64,000 bases of DNA from Lobosporangium transversale (taxonomy: Eukaryota; Mortierellomycota; Mortierellomycetes; Mortierellales; Mortierellaceae). The number at the start of each line of letters is the position of its first letter. Within the stretch, counting starts at the first letter, position 1. The translations under genes were made by a program, and so were the position numbers. Below the pieces are notes generated by a model. It made no database searches, had not been told where the DNA came from, and saw only the letters and a list, made by a program, of their open reading frames with translations. Positions 10,572 through 22,878 of this stretch are shown in pieces. The stretch lies in the NCBI RefSeq assembly GCF_002105155.1, contig NW_019028990.1:489501-553500 (forward strand). Reading direction: 5' to 3'.

Positions 10572-13500
10572 AGTTGTTTTGTAGCTTTAAAGAATATTGA
10601 TTGGGAGAAGTGCGACTAGGACTAGGAGAAGCTGTTAAAAAGCTTGAGAGGTCAGAAGCGAAGAGGTGCTACAAAGCTGATAGATGAGTAGAGAGAAAAT
10701 AAAGAGAAATGACAGCGGTATTTAAGTGAAAAAAAAAAAAAAAAAGAAAGCTTTTGGGGTGGATTATGGTAGGTAGTTCTTGTTTCCCTGCCGACCAAAA
10801 AAAGTAGCCTTTTCTTACCTCCATATGCATGAGCAGAATAGGATAAGACTGTTGCTCTCCAACTGCTGATGCGACATCGTGTTGGTATCATTTGAGTATC
10901 TATGCTCTGTAAAGATATACATGTGCATGTAGGCCATTCGTCATCGGCCTTGGATAGCTTGCAAAGCTTGCATAGTTCGCGAAGGTTGCATAGTATGGTT
11001 GTATAGTTTGCATAATCAAGCATGGTTGGTCTGTATGGCCTAGGACAATAAGCATAACGTTGCTCAAGCGGGACAGAATGGAGATTAAGTTAGAGTTGAC
11101 AAGGTTACACTGCCTACTTGCCATTCAGTAAGGAAAAAAAGCAATTTTAAAGGGTCGGGCATATGCATTTTTTACTACATGCAATTTTATTTTTTTGTCA
11201 AGTACATTTGTACAGTATCAGTATCCATGTATATTGTAGGACAAGACAGTTCAGTGAGAAGGAAAGTTTAGGTATAGCATCAACTCCATGAAATGGTGTT
11301 GACAGTTCCTTATTTTTTTTGGATTTTTGGCAAGGTTCCAATAACCTAAAAATAACACCGGAGGAATGGAAAAGAGGATTATCAAAGAGCCGCAAGACCT
11401 CCTTTTTATCATGCCATCATGAAGCATAGTTAGGCTCGTGGCAAAGCCGTCGACGATGTGATGGCGAATCTTTTTTCTCAGGCGTTGCTTCATAGCAGGA
11501 CTCTTACTTCATCCATTTTTTTTTTTTTTTTTTTTTTTTTTTGGTACTGGGCAAATGGAATAGAGGGAATCACTAATAGCTTCTTCCTAATTACCGCGAA
11601 ATCTCTAGCCTACTCATTAACTGAGGCATTGACTAGAATTGTATAAGCTAAAGACTTTTTATGATATGTAGAGTGACTCAATATCCCACTAACTTGTAGC
11701 TAGGTCAACGACGAGAAAAGAACCAAGCTCCCATCAAGGCCACTATTCATGACCTGCTACATAGCGAGCTGTTTCTACGCGCCGACGATATGCTAACAAA
11801 GCACCAAACTGAGAGAGATCGGAAGAAAGGCATAATCTTCGTCAAAGATGTTCAGAACGTACAGTCTGTTACCTACAACCTTTGCTATTAGAGCATTGAG
11901 AAGATACAAATGTTTACATTATATTGATGTTAGAGTTGTTTTGGCATTACTATAATAGGATGGCTATGAGCTGCATGTTTAATGGAATACACTTAAGGCG
12001 CCCCAAACCTAAAGGGCCCTTATTACACTCGTAACCAGCCCAAAGCATAGCTGCCGGACGATGTGGCGGCGAAACTTTTTTTTAGCCGTCCTCAGTTCTA
12101 GAACTGCTATTGATTTGATTTTGCTGAAGAGTGATTATGGCGCTTTCTGTAACATTGTGAACCAAGGAAAGATACTATTATTTGCATCAGTTTCAATGTT
12201 CAAAAAACCAATGATTATAATAATAATAATAATAATATGTTTGTGCGACGATATGGAGTCTTCGCCAGAGAGTCTTTAAAATTTGAGATATTCCCATTTC
12301 AGACAATCAGCCACCAAATCAATCCAATCATTGTTTTTGATTTAAAATGTATTTGTCGACACCTTTCTAGCGAGGACTCCATAATAGTTTCCAGAGTAGC
12401 GCGTTCAATACGGCCTTTGAAAGGTACATATGCTTTCAGCATGTTGCCAGTTGCGGCTGGATTAATACTATTCAGTATATTTTGCTTATGTATCTGGCGT
12501 ATTAGACTTTTGCTGCCATGGAGGCGAAGCTTAATGAAAGTCACCAGCACGCCGGAGAATAAGATGCTATATAACCAAAGATACTCCCAGTCCTTTGAAA
12601 GAATACTTCTGACTGCCACGAGAAGTGTCTATGTCATCGATGTCTCCATCTTCTCAATAGCAGCCCGTTCTGCTGCGCTCCCGGTTGAGATTCTCAGCGC
12701 TGAGAGCCAATTAACCAGTATAGTTTATCTTGAACTCAAATATACAGTCAACAATGCGGAGAGGAAAGCTATGGAAGACTCTAACATCTAAGAGCTTATT
12801 TCAAGACGATGCCAAACACACCCCCCTGCTTCTTCAAAAGCAACCACCAGTGTATTGTCTACACTCTTACGGCGTATTTTGCATTTGCGGACCACCACAA
12901 TTAAAACATATTCGTCAGTAATATTGGTACGGATATTGTCCAAAATGGTAAAAGTGATATGGTGATAAATATGCATTGTGCCAATTTTTTATTTTTTATT
13001 TTTTATTTTTTCCCTCTATCCTATGGTTATCCCAACTTGTATCCTATGCCTCATCTTCCTCCACCAGCCGGTTACAAAAATGTCAATTGGAAGCTATCTT
13101 GCCGTCTTGATGAACTAGTCTGCTTATGCATCATGATCACCTCTGGATTTGGAGTATATTGTTTGGAAGCAACTGTGGGCCTACTGTCTGGGGTTAATGT
13201 GCACTAGAGTAGTTAAGCTTCGTGGTTTGGAAGGACCTTTTTAAGTAAATAGTCATTTGAGGCTCCCATGTGAAGAAAGCCATTAGAGCAGGACACATGC
13301 TCGGAATTTACAAGCTACAAATCAAAAGTTATAATACCATTGTCATTGAAAATAAAAAAGCAACGGCTGGAACTTTAAAGCAGTAGGAGGAATATTGAAG
13401 GGAGTTGCCACCTTTACGTTTATAAAAAAGGTTACAATTGCCTTTTTAGTTAGTTACATCAGTATAATGTGTAAAATGCTACCGAACCTTCCAGTAAGAT

Positions 13501-13823
13501 CAGTGGTTGCTGTGTTTTACGGTTCTACGCCTGACACTGCTGACACTGTTGACGAGCAAATCTGTACACAAACAAAACAGCAACAAGCACACGTGGGAAT
13601 CGGTCCGTTTGCCATTCACCTATGCCCCAATTTTCTAAGACCCTTTTTTTTTTTTTTTTTTTTTTTTTTCCACCTTCTTTTTCTCTTTACCCTTGACCCT
13701 TTTACCCTTGACCCTGGAGCTTGTCTGCATTTAATTTTTGCTCCATTCCCTCACACGGCACGGAGCATAACATATTAGATTGTAAAAATTATTTCAAATA
13801 ACATTAACGCTGATCGACCAACG
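10572..13823. other. Gene-poor interval between the wall-protein gene and the coiled-coil gene
   Basis: Contains the promoter of the minus-strand gene starting at 10571, poly-A and poly-T tracts (near 10730, 11518 and 13646), and one decayed coding relic (12299-12706, listed separately). A plus-strand stretch near 13020-13207 (YPNLYPMPHLPPPAGY) is open but unconnected and unrecognised. Nothing else is supported. Confidence 0.4.
12299..12706 (-). pseudogene. Decayed coding relic, unknown product
   Basis: A minus-strand frame reads ISTGSAAERAAIEKMETS, hits TAG at 12629-12631, and continues in the same frame with RSILSKDWEYLWLYSILFSG and VPFKGRIERATLETIMESS to a stop at 12299. The amino-acid composition is coding-like on both sides of the stop and there is no good start codon. 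No family was recognised. Probably a dead gene or mobile-element fragment. Confidence 0.3.
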
Positions 13824-14201
13824 ATGCTCATCTCTACAGGCTCTAATGGTGGCTCTCATAGCAATATGTCGTTCAATTCCGTAAGTATTTCCATATACAA
13901 TAGTTAGTAAAGATTACAAGGAAAAAACTTCAAGAATAGCTCGTGCTAGACTAGCAAAAGAAAAATTGCTCAAATGGAGTTGCTTCTGGTGATGAAGAGA
14001 GATAAAAAGACATAAATCATTTTCAACCAAATTCAGACCAAATACAGATCTCCTACTCCATTAACAGCCCGAGATATTTTTGGGAAAAAAAAAAAAAAAA
14101 AAAAAAAAAAAGAGTTGATGATCTAGTCATGTAGATGGCTCATGGCATTCACATTCATAATCATCTTTTACTCTTTGAAAGTTTTTTTTTATTCCGCCTG
14201 T

Positions 14202-14241
<40 letters not shown>

Positions 14242-16081
14242 CACATATGACCTTCCAGGAACAGGAACCCAGGAACAACAAACAACAAAGGGCACACAAA
14301 GTTTGTTTGAACAATCAACATCAGATTTCTACTTTATTTATTTTAAAACACTTTGTTTATTGACATGAAGAAGAGGAATAACAGCAACAACAACGTGGTT
14401 TATAACCCTCGAAAGATTGATAGATTAGCATCCTTTTGGCAAAAAACAGTGGTATAAAATACACCCTAGTCCTTTTTATTACCATCTCTTCTCTTTTCAA
14501 AAAGGTGTTTATGGTCAAGATATATTTCTCACACCGACAAATTTTCTTTTATATGTTTGCTTTATTGTTTAATGTTTTAGAAAGCTATCAGTACAACAAA
14601 GAGTTATGTAGCCGAGTTACCATCGCCACCGCTCTCTCCACAAGAAGATTGCAGCTTTCGTAACGCCTGTCCTGTCATCCCTGTAAAGGATAAAGACCTT
14701 GTGGAACAGGGTTCAACCCATGAATCCTTTCATGATATCGACCCATATCTTGATGTCGACTGGAATGATGAAGGCCAAAATGACGAAAACGATACTGATG
14801 AGGATGTTGTTGTTGTTAATGATGATGTTGATGTTGACGATGTTGTTGTTGATGATATTGATGTGGATAAAGACGTCCAAACCAATGAATATTCGAAAGA
14901 AGTGAGATATGATCGCAAGGATGATGATATCAACCTTCTTCCTCATTCAATCGACCAAGAACAACAACCACAACAACCATCACAGCAACAAGACCACCTT
15001 CATCATCACCGTCATCAACTTCAACAAGGACAAGGGCAAGAACTTAGTGATCTTCCTGAAGTTATTATGCCTAGACGTGATTGGGTGCAGTTGCAGGCTC
15101 GGATCAACTTTTTGGAGACGGAGGTCACCCGATCTGCAGAGACGAACCAAGAGTTGAAGCAAGAACTGGATAAGGTCAATGAATATTTGTTCAAGCTGAC
15201 AAAGGAAGGTGGTGATGGAGGCGATGAAGGTTGGAAGAAAGGATATGAGTTTTTGGTGCAACAAATCGATTTGATGCATCGACAACTGCAACAAGCGTAT
15301 AGTCAAATGAACCAGATGAGTCGTCAAGGTCAAGGTCAAGGTCAAGGACAGTATCCTCAGACATGTGAACATCGTAACCATAGCACTGATTTAAATGGAT
15401 TAGATCAGCAAGAGGAGCACCATTGCAATCAAAATCAAGAAATCAATGTTCAACCAGACATTGACATGACACGACAACTCCGTGCTGAAGTAGATGAACT
15501 GACTTCGTCGCTTAGGACTTGGAAAGCAGCTTTTCATCAAGCAGAAGAGAATTATCGTCGGAAATGTGGTATGTACTCTCTGTTTCCTTCATTAATCTAT
15601 GATTGTTAAAAAAAAAAAAAAAAAAAAAAAATAACCAAAACTTCTCACCCCACTCTTTCATGATCTGGCTTGTTGTAAAATAGAAGGAGAACGTGTTCTA
15701 AAACAAATTATCCGTGAACGCGAAGCACAGCTGCTAGATTTAGCAGAGAAATTGACTGGCCATAAGCAATCATTATCATTTTCATCGTCACCATCATCAT
15801 CATTGTCATCTTTACCTTTGGACTTTAACTATCCTGAACTGTTACGTCTTTCAAAAGCAAAAATGACAGACAGAGCTAGTACTCCCTTCGACAGTGTTGA
15901 TGAGCAATTTCAAGAAGGAGATGATGGAAGCAAGCCTATGCCTGGTGTCTTCCCGGTAGAAGTGGCTGATGGCTCATCATCTCATATACCCATTCAAGTT
16001 CAGGTTCAGAATTACCAGTGCTCATATATTTCCATATTGTTCTGGGCTGCTTCTCTTATCGCAGTCAACCTGCTTCCTTGA
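13824..16081 (+). CDS. Coiled-coil protein with C-terminal membrane tail
   Basis: Three exons close in phase: 13824-13880, 14581-15568 and 15684-16081, giving 480 residues. Exon 1 (MLISTGSNGG) is joined through an unusually long intron of 700 bp, so the true 5' end is less certain. An acidic block near residues 70-110 alternates Asp and Val (NDDVDVDDVVVDDIDVD), followed by Gln/His-rich sequence and several heptad-like segments (WVQLQARINFLETEV, QLRAEVDELTSSLRTW, EGERVLKQIIREREAQ). The last 20 or so residues (YISILFWAASLIAVNLLP) are hydrophobic and end the protein, which suggests a tail anchor facing the cytosol. A GGTCAA hexamer repeat encodes a short GQ run. The gene converges with UTP13 (146 bp between stops). 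No orthologue is recognised; a tethering or organelle-surface role would be a guess. Confidence 0.65.
14085..14237. repeat. A27 … T34 facing homopolymers in a putative intron
   Basis: A run of 27 A (14085-14111) and a run of 34 T (14204-14237) face each other across about 92 bases within the putative first intron of the coiled-coil gene. They could form a long A:U stem in the transcript. Confidence 0.8.
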
Positions 16082-16227
16082 GTCCATAAAATCACCTCTT
16101 TTTTTTGTTCTTCTGCTGTATGTATTATAAAAAATCACATTCTTTAAATAAAAAAAACCATAAGGGGAACAACTAAAGAAAATATAAATGCAAAGTAATG
16201 TCTATTGATGATGCTAGATTATCTATA

Positions 16228-17605
16228 CTACTCCATGTCTTCGTCACTGTCTTCATCCTCATCCTCGTCACTGTCTTTGTCTTCTTCCCTTGCTTCAATG
16301 TTTTTACTTTCGCTTTCAGTATCCATTCGCTCTCCTTTATCGTTGTTTTCATTTCCATCTCCGACTCCGTCAGCGTCAACATTCTCGTCATCCTCCTCGT
16401 CATATACTACTACGGCAGTGCCATTGACCATGGGCCCCGAGACATGTGCATTCCTAGAAGCAGCGAATGCATCTTGTCTTTCCTTGATCATACGTTCTTC
16501 CTCTGTTTTCCTTTGTGCACGAAGCTTTTTTTGATCCTCATCCATATCTTCTTCAACTAAATCCATATCGCCCATCATGGTCATCAAATCCATAGCCTGA
16601 ACTGTATAATCAACCACATAACTCCGAACTGAGAGATTCTCAAGCCTTTGGAAGTGACGCTCACTGTAGGGTAAAAGACCGTCCAACAAATCCTTGATTC
16701 CGGGCACTTCAGTCATCTCTTGCACCTTGCGTTGCCTCAAAATCGCATGAAGGACTGTTTGGGCTGGGCGCATGTTCTTAGCATGTGTGTTCCAGTCACG
16801 GACATAACCAAGAAGCTTTGCAATTTGATCCAGTGATAGACCCATAAGAACCTTGTCTACAGCTTCCAAGCCTGTGATCGAAGTGTCATCCTCAGGACGG
16901 TCTCGCAGGATCTGATTGAAGAGTTGCAATAATCTGAAGGGCTGTTCAAGCGAAAGGGCGAGTGTGATGGCATTCTTCCAATCTTTACGCATTAAATAGT
17001 TTGATAATTCTTGCTCTTTGAGCAATTGATCAGCCTTGGCTTGCTTCTTTTCTGCATACTCTGTCTCTGTGAAATCTTCCCAAAGGTTGATCATCGAGTC
17101 AGCTCCTCCTGTTACCACCATATTTTCATCTTTGCGTACTGCTAAGGCCCAAATCTTTTCCGTATGATTATCCAACGTTGCCACGCACTCATTCGTACGG
17201 ATTGTCCACAATTTAACAAGACCATCTGAACCACATGAAACCAATTGAAGACCTGAGGTCAAGAAATCAACCCTCAAGATCGAATTAGTGTGCCCTTCAA
17301 ATGTCCTCAAACAGCTAAAGTCGTTCAGGGACCAAATTTTGATTGTTCGGTCTCCTGAGCTAGTAGCTAAGCATTGATCGACAGGGGAGAATTTGACAGA
17401 CCAGACACCACGTTTATGGCCCTTGCATGTGCCTATGAGTGTACCCTCCTGCAGGTTCCAAATCTTTGCAAGCTTATCTTGCGATCCAGTCGCAAACACC
17501 TTGTCGTTTGGAGCAATAGCGATGGTATTGATGTCTTTATCGTGAGCCTGGATAGTGTAATGAGACTTGAACCGATGTTCTGCATTAGGTTCATCCAAGT
17601 CTAAC

Positions 17606-17639
<34 letters not shown>

Positions 17640-17710
17640 TAAATGATCCGAAGTATGAGCATATTATATTGTCAAGGAACCAATCGAGAAGTATATGTAA
17701 AAATCTACTA

Positions 17711-17741
<31 letters not shown>

Positions 17742-19376
17742 CCGCCAGTGCTGAGGTCCCAGCATTTGATTGTCCTGTCTTGTGCTCCAGTGAGCAAAAG
17801 TCCGTCAGTTTTTCTGGTTAGAGCAACAGCACCAATAGCTTCAGTATGTCCGACACATGTTCCAATGCACTTGTATCTCTCATCTGGATCTTCATTCTCC
17901 AGATCCAGGGTCCAGACTTTGGCAGTATTATCTTTAGAGCCAGAGGCCAATAATGTTCCATCGGTGCTCCTGTCCAGACAAATAACGGTGTCTGAATGTC
18001 CATAAATGAGATCACATTCAAACTCTTTTAGGTTGAAGACCCTGATTTGCTCACTGTTGGCTGCAACCGCTAAATGGTGCTCTTCCTCTCCAATGTATGT
18101 CACATCAACGATTTCATCATTATAACCCACAATCTGCTTCATACGCTTCAAGTCTCTGGCAATATCAAAGAAGAGAATATTTTGATCGCTTGTAATCGAT
18201 ACCAACTGCTGGGAGTTCGTATTATACCTAAAATTAGATGGATTGATTACCGGAGAAAGGTATATATTTAAAAGTAAGAAAAAAATCCTTTTTGACTTGC
18301 GATGAAATTATCATAGTAAATAATAGTAATAATAAATCTAGATAAATACTTACAAGACATCAGTGATCCCAGATTTACTACCCAATTCTTCCTTCTGTTT
18401 CGCAATCAATTCTCCTGATTTTAAATCCCAGATCCTGATGATCCCAGAGTCTCCAGCAGTATAGAACATTTCCCGATCCGAGACGTCCTTATCACCGATG
18501 GATTGGATCACAGACTTTTGTAAGATACCAACTGTCTCCAAAGTCTCATAGATGGGGTATGTGGTCGCAAGTTTCATCGTTCTTAAATCCCAGACATTGA
18601 CGACCTTATCGCGAGATCCACTGATCAAAGAGTTCCCTGAATTGGAGACTGCTAATCCACGAATAACCGAGACATGGGATTCCAGAACAGCAACAGGTCT
18701 AAATGTGGAGATTTTTTTTATAAATATAGAGATCAATGAGTCAGAACTGAAGGAATAAGAGAAGAAAATAAAAAAAAAGAAAAAAACCTTTGAACTTGAA
18801 AGCATGAAAAAAGGCTTACTTTCTGGTTTTAAGGTTCCAAACACGGACTGTACAATCATCAGCTCCTGAGCATAGCCACCATTTGGATTGATCTGGATGG
18901 AAGAGTACAGCTGAGATGACACCACCATGTCCCTTGAAGTTATGTGTACAAAATCCACCAACAATATCCCAGACTTTGACTGTACTGTCTGCAGATCCAG
19001 TGGCGACAAGGGTTGAGGTTGGATCGATTGCCATGACAATGATAGGGGCTTCATGAGCTCTCAGGGTCCTTGTCAATGTTCCTGTACGAAGGTCCCAGGT
19101 TTTGAGTTGAAGACTCCTACTAGCACTGACAAGGGTATGCCCATCCGGAGTCACTGCAAATGTGGTGATCATTTCGGTATCTCCATCAAGTCTCCAAAGT
19201 TTTTTTCCAGTTTTGATCTCAATCACGTCAATATCTTCACCCACCGTCGTGATGAGATACTGTTCATCCTGAGATATACAGACTTTTCCTCCAGTATAGA
19301 TGGATTCGATCGTCTGTGTTGACTTGAAGCTGGTCTTCAAGTGGATTTTGCCCTGAGGCGGTGCTTGAGGAGCCAT
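16228..19376 (-). CDS. UTP13: U3 snoRNP (SSU processome) WD40 protein Utp13/TBL3
   Basis: Four exons in phase: 18820-19376, 18354-18698, 17743-18227, 16228-17600, giving 919 residues. WD40 repeats fill roughly residues 1-640, with many GH…WD spacings (GSADSTVKVWD, GSRDKVVNVWD, GAQDRTIKCWD, SSGDRTIKIW, GSDGLVKLW). The helical Utp13 C-terminal domain follows (QELSNYLMRKDWKNAITLAL, QLFNQILRDRPEDD, YVVDYTVQAMD). A long Asp/Glu-rich tail closes the protein. In yeast Utp13 is part of the UtpB subcomplex of the 90S pre-ribosome and acts in early 18S rRNA processing in the nucleolus. The third intron has A27 directly after its donor and U29 just before its acceptor. Length and architecture fit the family; it shares a 544-bp divergent promoter region with the uS10m gene. 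Confidence 0.95.
17606..17740. repeat. A/T homopolymers bracketing UTP13 intron 3
   Basis: On the plus strand A29 (17606-17634) and T27 (17714-17740). In the UTP13 transcript this is poly-A starting just after the GT donor and poly-U ending just before GTTAG, so the intron ends can pair with each other over about 27 bp. Confidence 0.85.
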
Positions 19377-19920
19377 GATGGATGTGTAAGGATTATGTCA
19401 ATGTCCTTGCTATCTTTTCCTTTTGTTATTAAGAAAGGAAGAGTCAGCAAGGGATAAATGTGATAGTTGAGGTGGGAGGTGCGTTGGAAGGTAGAGCCAA
19501 AAAAAAGCACGAGTGAATAAGGGTTTTGAGAGAAGTGAATGGAGAGAATAGAGTCAGTTGCGGAAGCGATGAACAGAGAGTGAAGAGCCTTTCCTGTTGT
19601 TGTTCGTCAAAAAAGAACTAAAAGCGACGCACAGAGCACATACAGTTGAAGAGAAAGTCCTTCACCAAGTGAAGAAAAAAAAAAAAAAAAAAGACAAAAC
19701 AAAACAAAACGTGACTGCGATATAATCCTATTCCCCGCGCCACCCTGTTTGTTGATCTTTTTTTTTCGTGGAAAGGCCATTCACTCTCTGTTACAGAAAC
19801 GGAGGAAGTTTGCATCAAGACTCTGACATTCCACAGACTTTTGTTATTCATCAGCCTCTGTCTTTCTTATTTTATTTCCTTTCCGGGAAGACATCCGCTT
19901 TTTTAATTTAAAAAATAATA
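19377..19920. promoter_or_regulatory. Divergent intergenic region UTP13 / uS10m
   Basis: 544 bp separate the two start codons. The region must hold both promoters. No clear TATA box is visible; there is an A-rich tract near 19674-19692 and pyrimidine-rich sequence before the uS10m ATG. Pairing of a cytosolic and a mitochondrial ribosome gene could allow co-regulation, but that is inference. Confidence 0.45.
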
Positions 19921-20946
19921 ATGTTGAGCTCGCTCAGGACCGGGTTGTCAACCCGTGCAGTGAATGCAGCCAGGACAGCATCTATTGCCACTCGCTCCTT
20001 CAGGTACAAAGAAAGAAGGAGACGCGGCATCATAGCCTTACAACAAAGGAAAAAAAAAATTTAACCGTTGGCCTATCCATTTCTTCTTCTTTCCTTTTAT
20101 TATCTTCGTCTTTTTTTTTTTTAAAAAAAAACCTGACAAAATGTTAGTACACCCACTGATAATCTTCTCGAGAGTCTTTCTGAGGAAGATCGTCTCGTCT
20201 ACGGTGAGCCTGTTCAGATCCCTACAACCCACAACATCACAGTCGCACATCTCCATCTTCGATCCTACCTCCCTGATAGACTGGATTTCTTTGCAGATTT
20301 TGCGCGCCGGACCGCTGCAGCATTGGAAATGCCATGTTCAGGAGTAATTCCTTTACCAGTGAAGACCTCTAAGTGGACTGTCAACAAATCACCTTTTGTT
20401 CACAAGAAGGCTCAGGAGACTTTTGAGAGGAAGACACATAAGCGTCTCTTGGCCATTAAGGACACACATCCGGATGTAGTTCGTCGTTGGGTACAGTTCT
20501 TGAGTCAGAATTCGATGGCAGGTGTGGGTATGAAGATCACTACCTGGGAGAATGAGGAGCTAGGCATTGGACAGAAACGATTGGAAAAGGCCAAGAAGGG
20601 CGAAAGCAGGAACCGATCCGTGGCTGAATCAATGAAGGAAGCCAGCATCGACTTGAAGGAAGGGGAGCAGCCAAAGGAGCAAGCTTATTCTGCTCCAACT
20701 GATCAAGAAGTGCCACAGGATGAACCTTCTTCATCATCATCGTCATCAGTAGAAACAGAAACGGCAACAGCAACAGCGGAATCAGTAAAGGCAAATGAAA
20801 ATTCAGGACAACAGTATCCTGCAGAACCGAAGATTGCTAAAGCAGTTGAGCCTCGTGTAGATTCAGGATTGATCAAGGATCCTGAACTGGCAAAGACAAT
20901 CGAAAAGACTCTTGCTGACATCAATAAGAAGGTTGACCAACAGTAA
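19921..20946 (+). CDS. RSM10: Mitochondrial small-subunit ribosomal protein uS10m (Rsm10)
   Basis: Two exons, 19921-20003 and 20148-20946, give 293 residues. The first exon is a mitochondrial presequence (MLSSLRTGLSTRAVNAARTA). The uS10 fold follows from about residue 55 (HNITVAHLHLRSYLPDRLDF) to about 160, including the conserved SGVIPLPVKTSKWTVNKSPF and HKKAQETFERKTHKRLL segments typical of S10, where the tip loop contacts the head of the small subunit. A long low-complexity C-terminal extension (Ser, Glu, Lys, Thr-rich) is outside the conserved fold. It lies head to head with UTP13 and tandem with TIM44. Both encoded products act in mitochondria. The assignment is strong; the function of the tail is unknown. 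Confidence 0.92.
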
Positions 20947-21457
20947 AGCAGTAAAGCAGTAAGCGGTAGAACAAAGGGATCAAAAAAGCAAGCGAACTAG
21001 GAAGGAAAGAAAGAAAGGAGTCAATCCTTGATGTCTTTATTTCTAGATATTTCCCTCTATATCGCACAGACATTTAGCTGCCATTTGGTTCCGTTGATTT
21101 TAAAAAGTGAGAAGGAGGCTAGTACAATAAATCACTATTCAGTTTAATTAGAAGGTGCTACGGAAAAAACAGAACAATTTTTGATCCGAGACTTCCTTTT
21201 TTGGATGTCATCAAAACAAGCCACCGATCGAAGGAAGAAAGGTCGAAGAAAGAAAGATAGAAAGTAAACGCAACAGTCCCCTCCCCTCCCAAAAGAACGT
21301 TGAAGAGATCCCACTTTTCTCCGTTTCTTCTTTTTACTTTCCATTTCCTCTTTACCCTTCCCCGCATCCTCATTCCGTTTCATTCCATTTTCTTCCTTTT
21401 TTTTATTTTTATTTTTTTTTATCTTTTTTTAATTTCACTTCAACGAATTCAACAGCC
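20947..21457. other. uS10m terminator / TIM44 promoter interval
   Basis: About 510 bp with no gene. The right 70 bp are strongly pyrimidine-rich, as is common just upstream of fungal start codons. An AATAAA signal (AATAAATCA near 21126) could serve uS10m 3'-end formation. Confidence 0.4.
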
Positions 21458-22006
21458 ATGTCTGCTCTCCGATCTCTAGTTTCCTCCACAGGCGCTAAAG
21501 CAATTCGACCCACTTCCACCTTCCTTGGTTCCACACAACGTTTGACAGCACACCCTACTAGCCGTCATATATCTGCACCATTGATCTCTGCCAGATATGA
21601 ATCTCAAAGTGCGTTCAGTAAGTTTGTTGAGACTCTGAAGGAACAGATCAAGAAGAACAGGGAACTACAAGAATCTGTCAAGAAGTTACAAGACGAGTCC
21701 GGCAAGGTTGGAGAGAGTGATGCGCTCAAGAAAGCCAAGGAGGCCTTTGAGAAGGCAAAGGTAAAAAAAAAGTTTCAATCAGAAATTGAGATCTTGATCG
21801 TTAGCAAATCCTGTACCTTTTTTTAACTTTTCTTTCTTTCTTTTTCATAATTTTTCTCAGGATTCTAGTGTGGCAACAGAAAAGATTAAACAGACTGCAG
21901 AACACTTCAAGAAGGCATCAGAAAAGATCGGTGAAACTGTTAGTGAAACATTGAAAGGTGCTGCTGAGAATGAGTTTGTGAAGGGATCTAAAGAAAAGGT
22001 AATGCT

Positions 22007-22046
<40 letters not shown>

Positions 22047-22779
22047 AGCAGTGAAATAAAAAAAGACAACAGTAAACATTTTATTTTCATGAACGCTTTT
22101 ATAATCTCTAACACAGGTGGAGTCGTATCTTTATTTATTTATTTAGATCTCAGAGACTGGAAAGGTGTTTGCTGAGACAATGGATTCTACTACAAAGCCT
22201 ATTCGTGATAATGAATACTTCAAGAATGTGAAAGAGTCTGTCGAGACTGTGATCCAGGACACAGAGTCCAGGTATGGAGGATACATCTCCAAAGCTGCTC
22301 GTCGAAAGGCTCGTGGATTAGATGTCAACTTCAGTCCCAAGGATGCACAGAAAGCTGCCCAGGCTGCTGTTCCTGAAACAAAGGAAGATGTCAAGTATGC
22401 CCATTTTACCTTTTTTTTTGATTCCCTCTTCCCTCCCTCCTTCCTTCCTCTCAATGCTTATTTTATCATAACACCTTCATTTCTCTTTGCAGGGAAAATT
22501 CATTGTAACAAGATACAATATCTAACACATATGCCTCTCCCTCTTTTCGTTTTTTTTTCTTGTTGCCTGTTAATTTAGCGCTGGAGAATCTATGGTGCTC
22601 CATAAGGATTCTGCATGGAAGGAGACTTGGAGCAAATTCAAGGATACCAACCCTGTCATGCAAAGCGTATTTAGTATGAAGAAGAACTATGAGGACAGCG
22701 ACAATGTTTTTGTTGCTTGGGCTCGTGTGGTCACTGACAAGATTGCAGATGCATGGGGTATGTTAGAAATCCTTTTGGC

Positions 22780-22810
<31 letters not shown>

Positions 22811-22847
22811 TGCACAAAGACTGTTTTGCTTTTCTCTCAACCCCTGG

Positions 22848-22878
<31 letters not shown>

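Noticed and set aside
12237-12791. 184-residue plus-strand frame
   Set aside because: Antisense to the decayed relic at 12299-12706, which has the better coding pattern.
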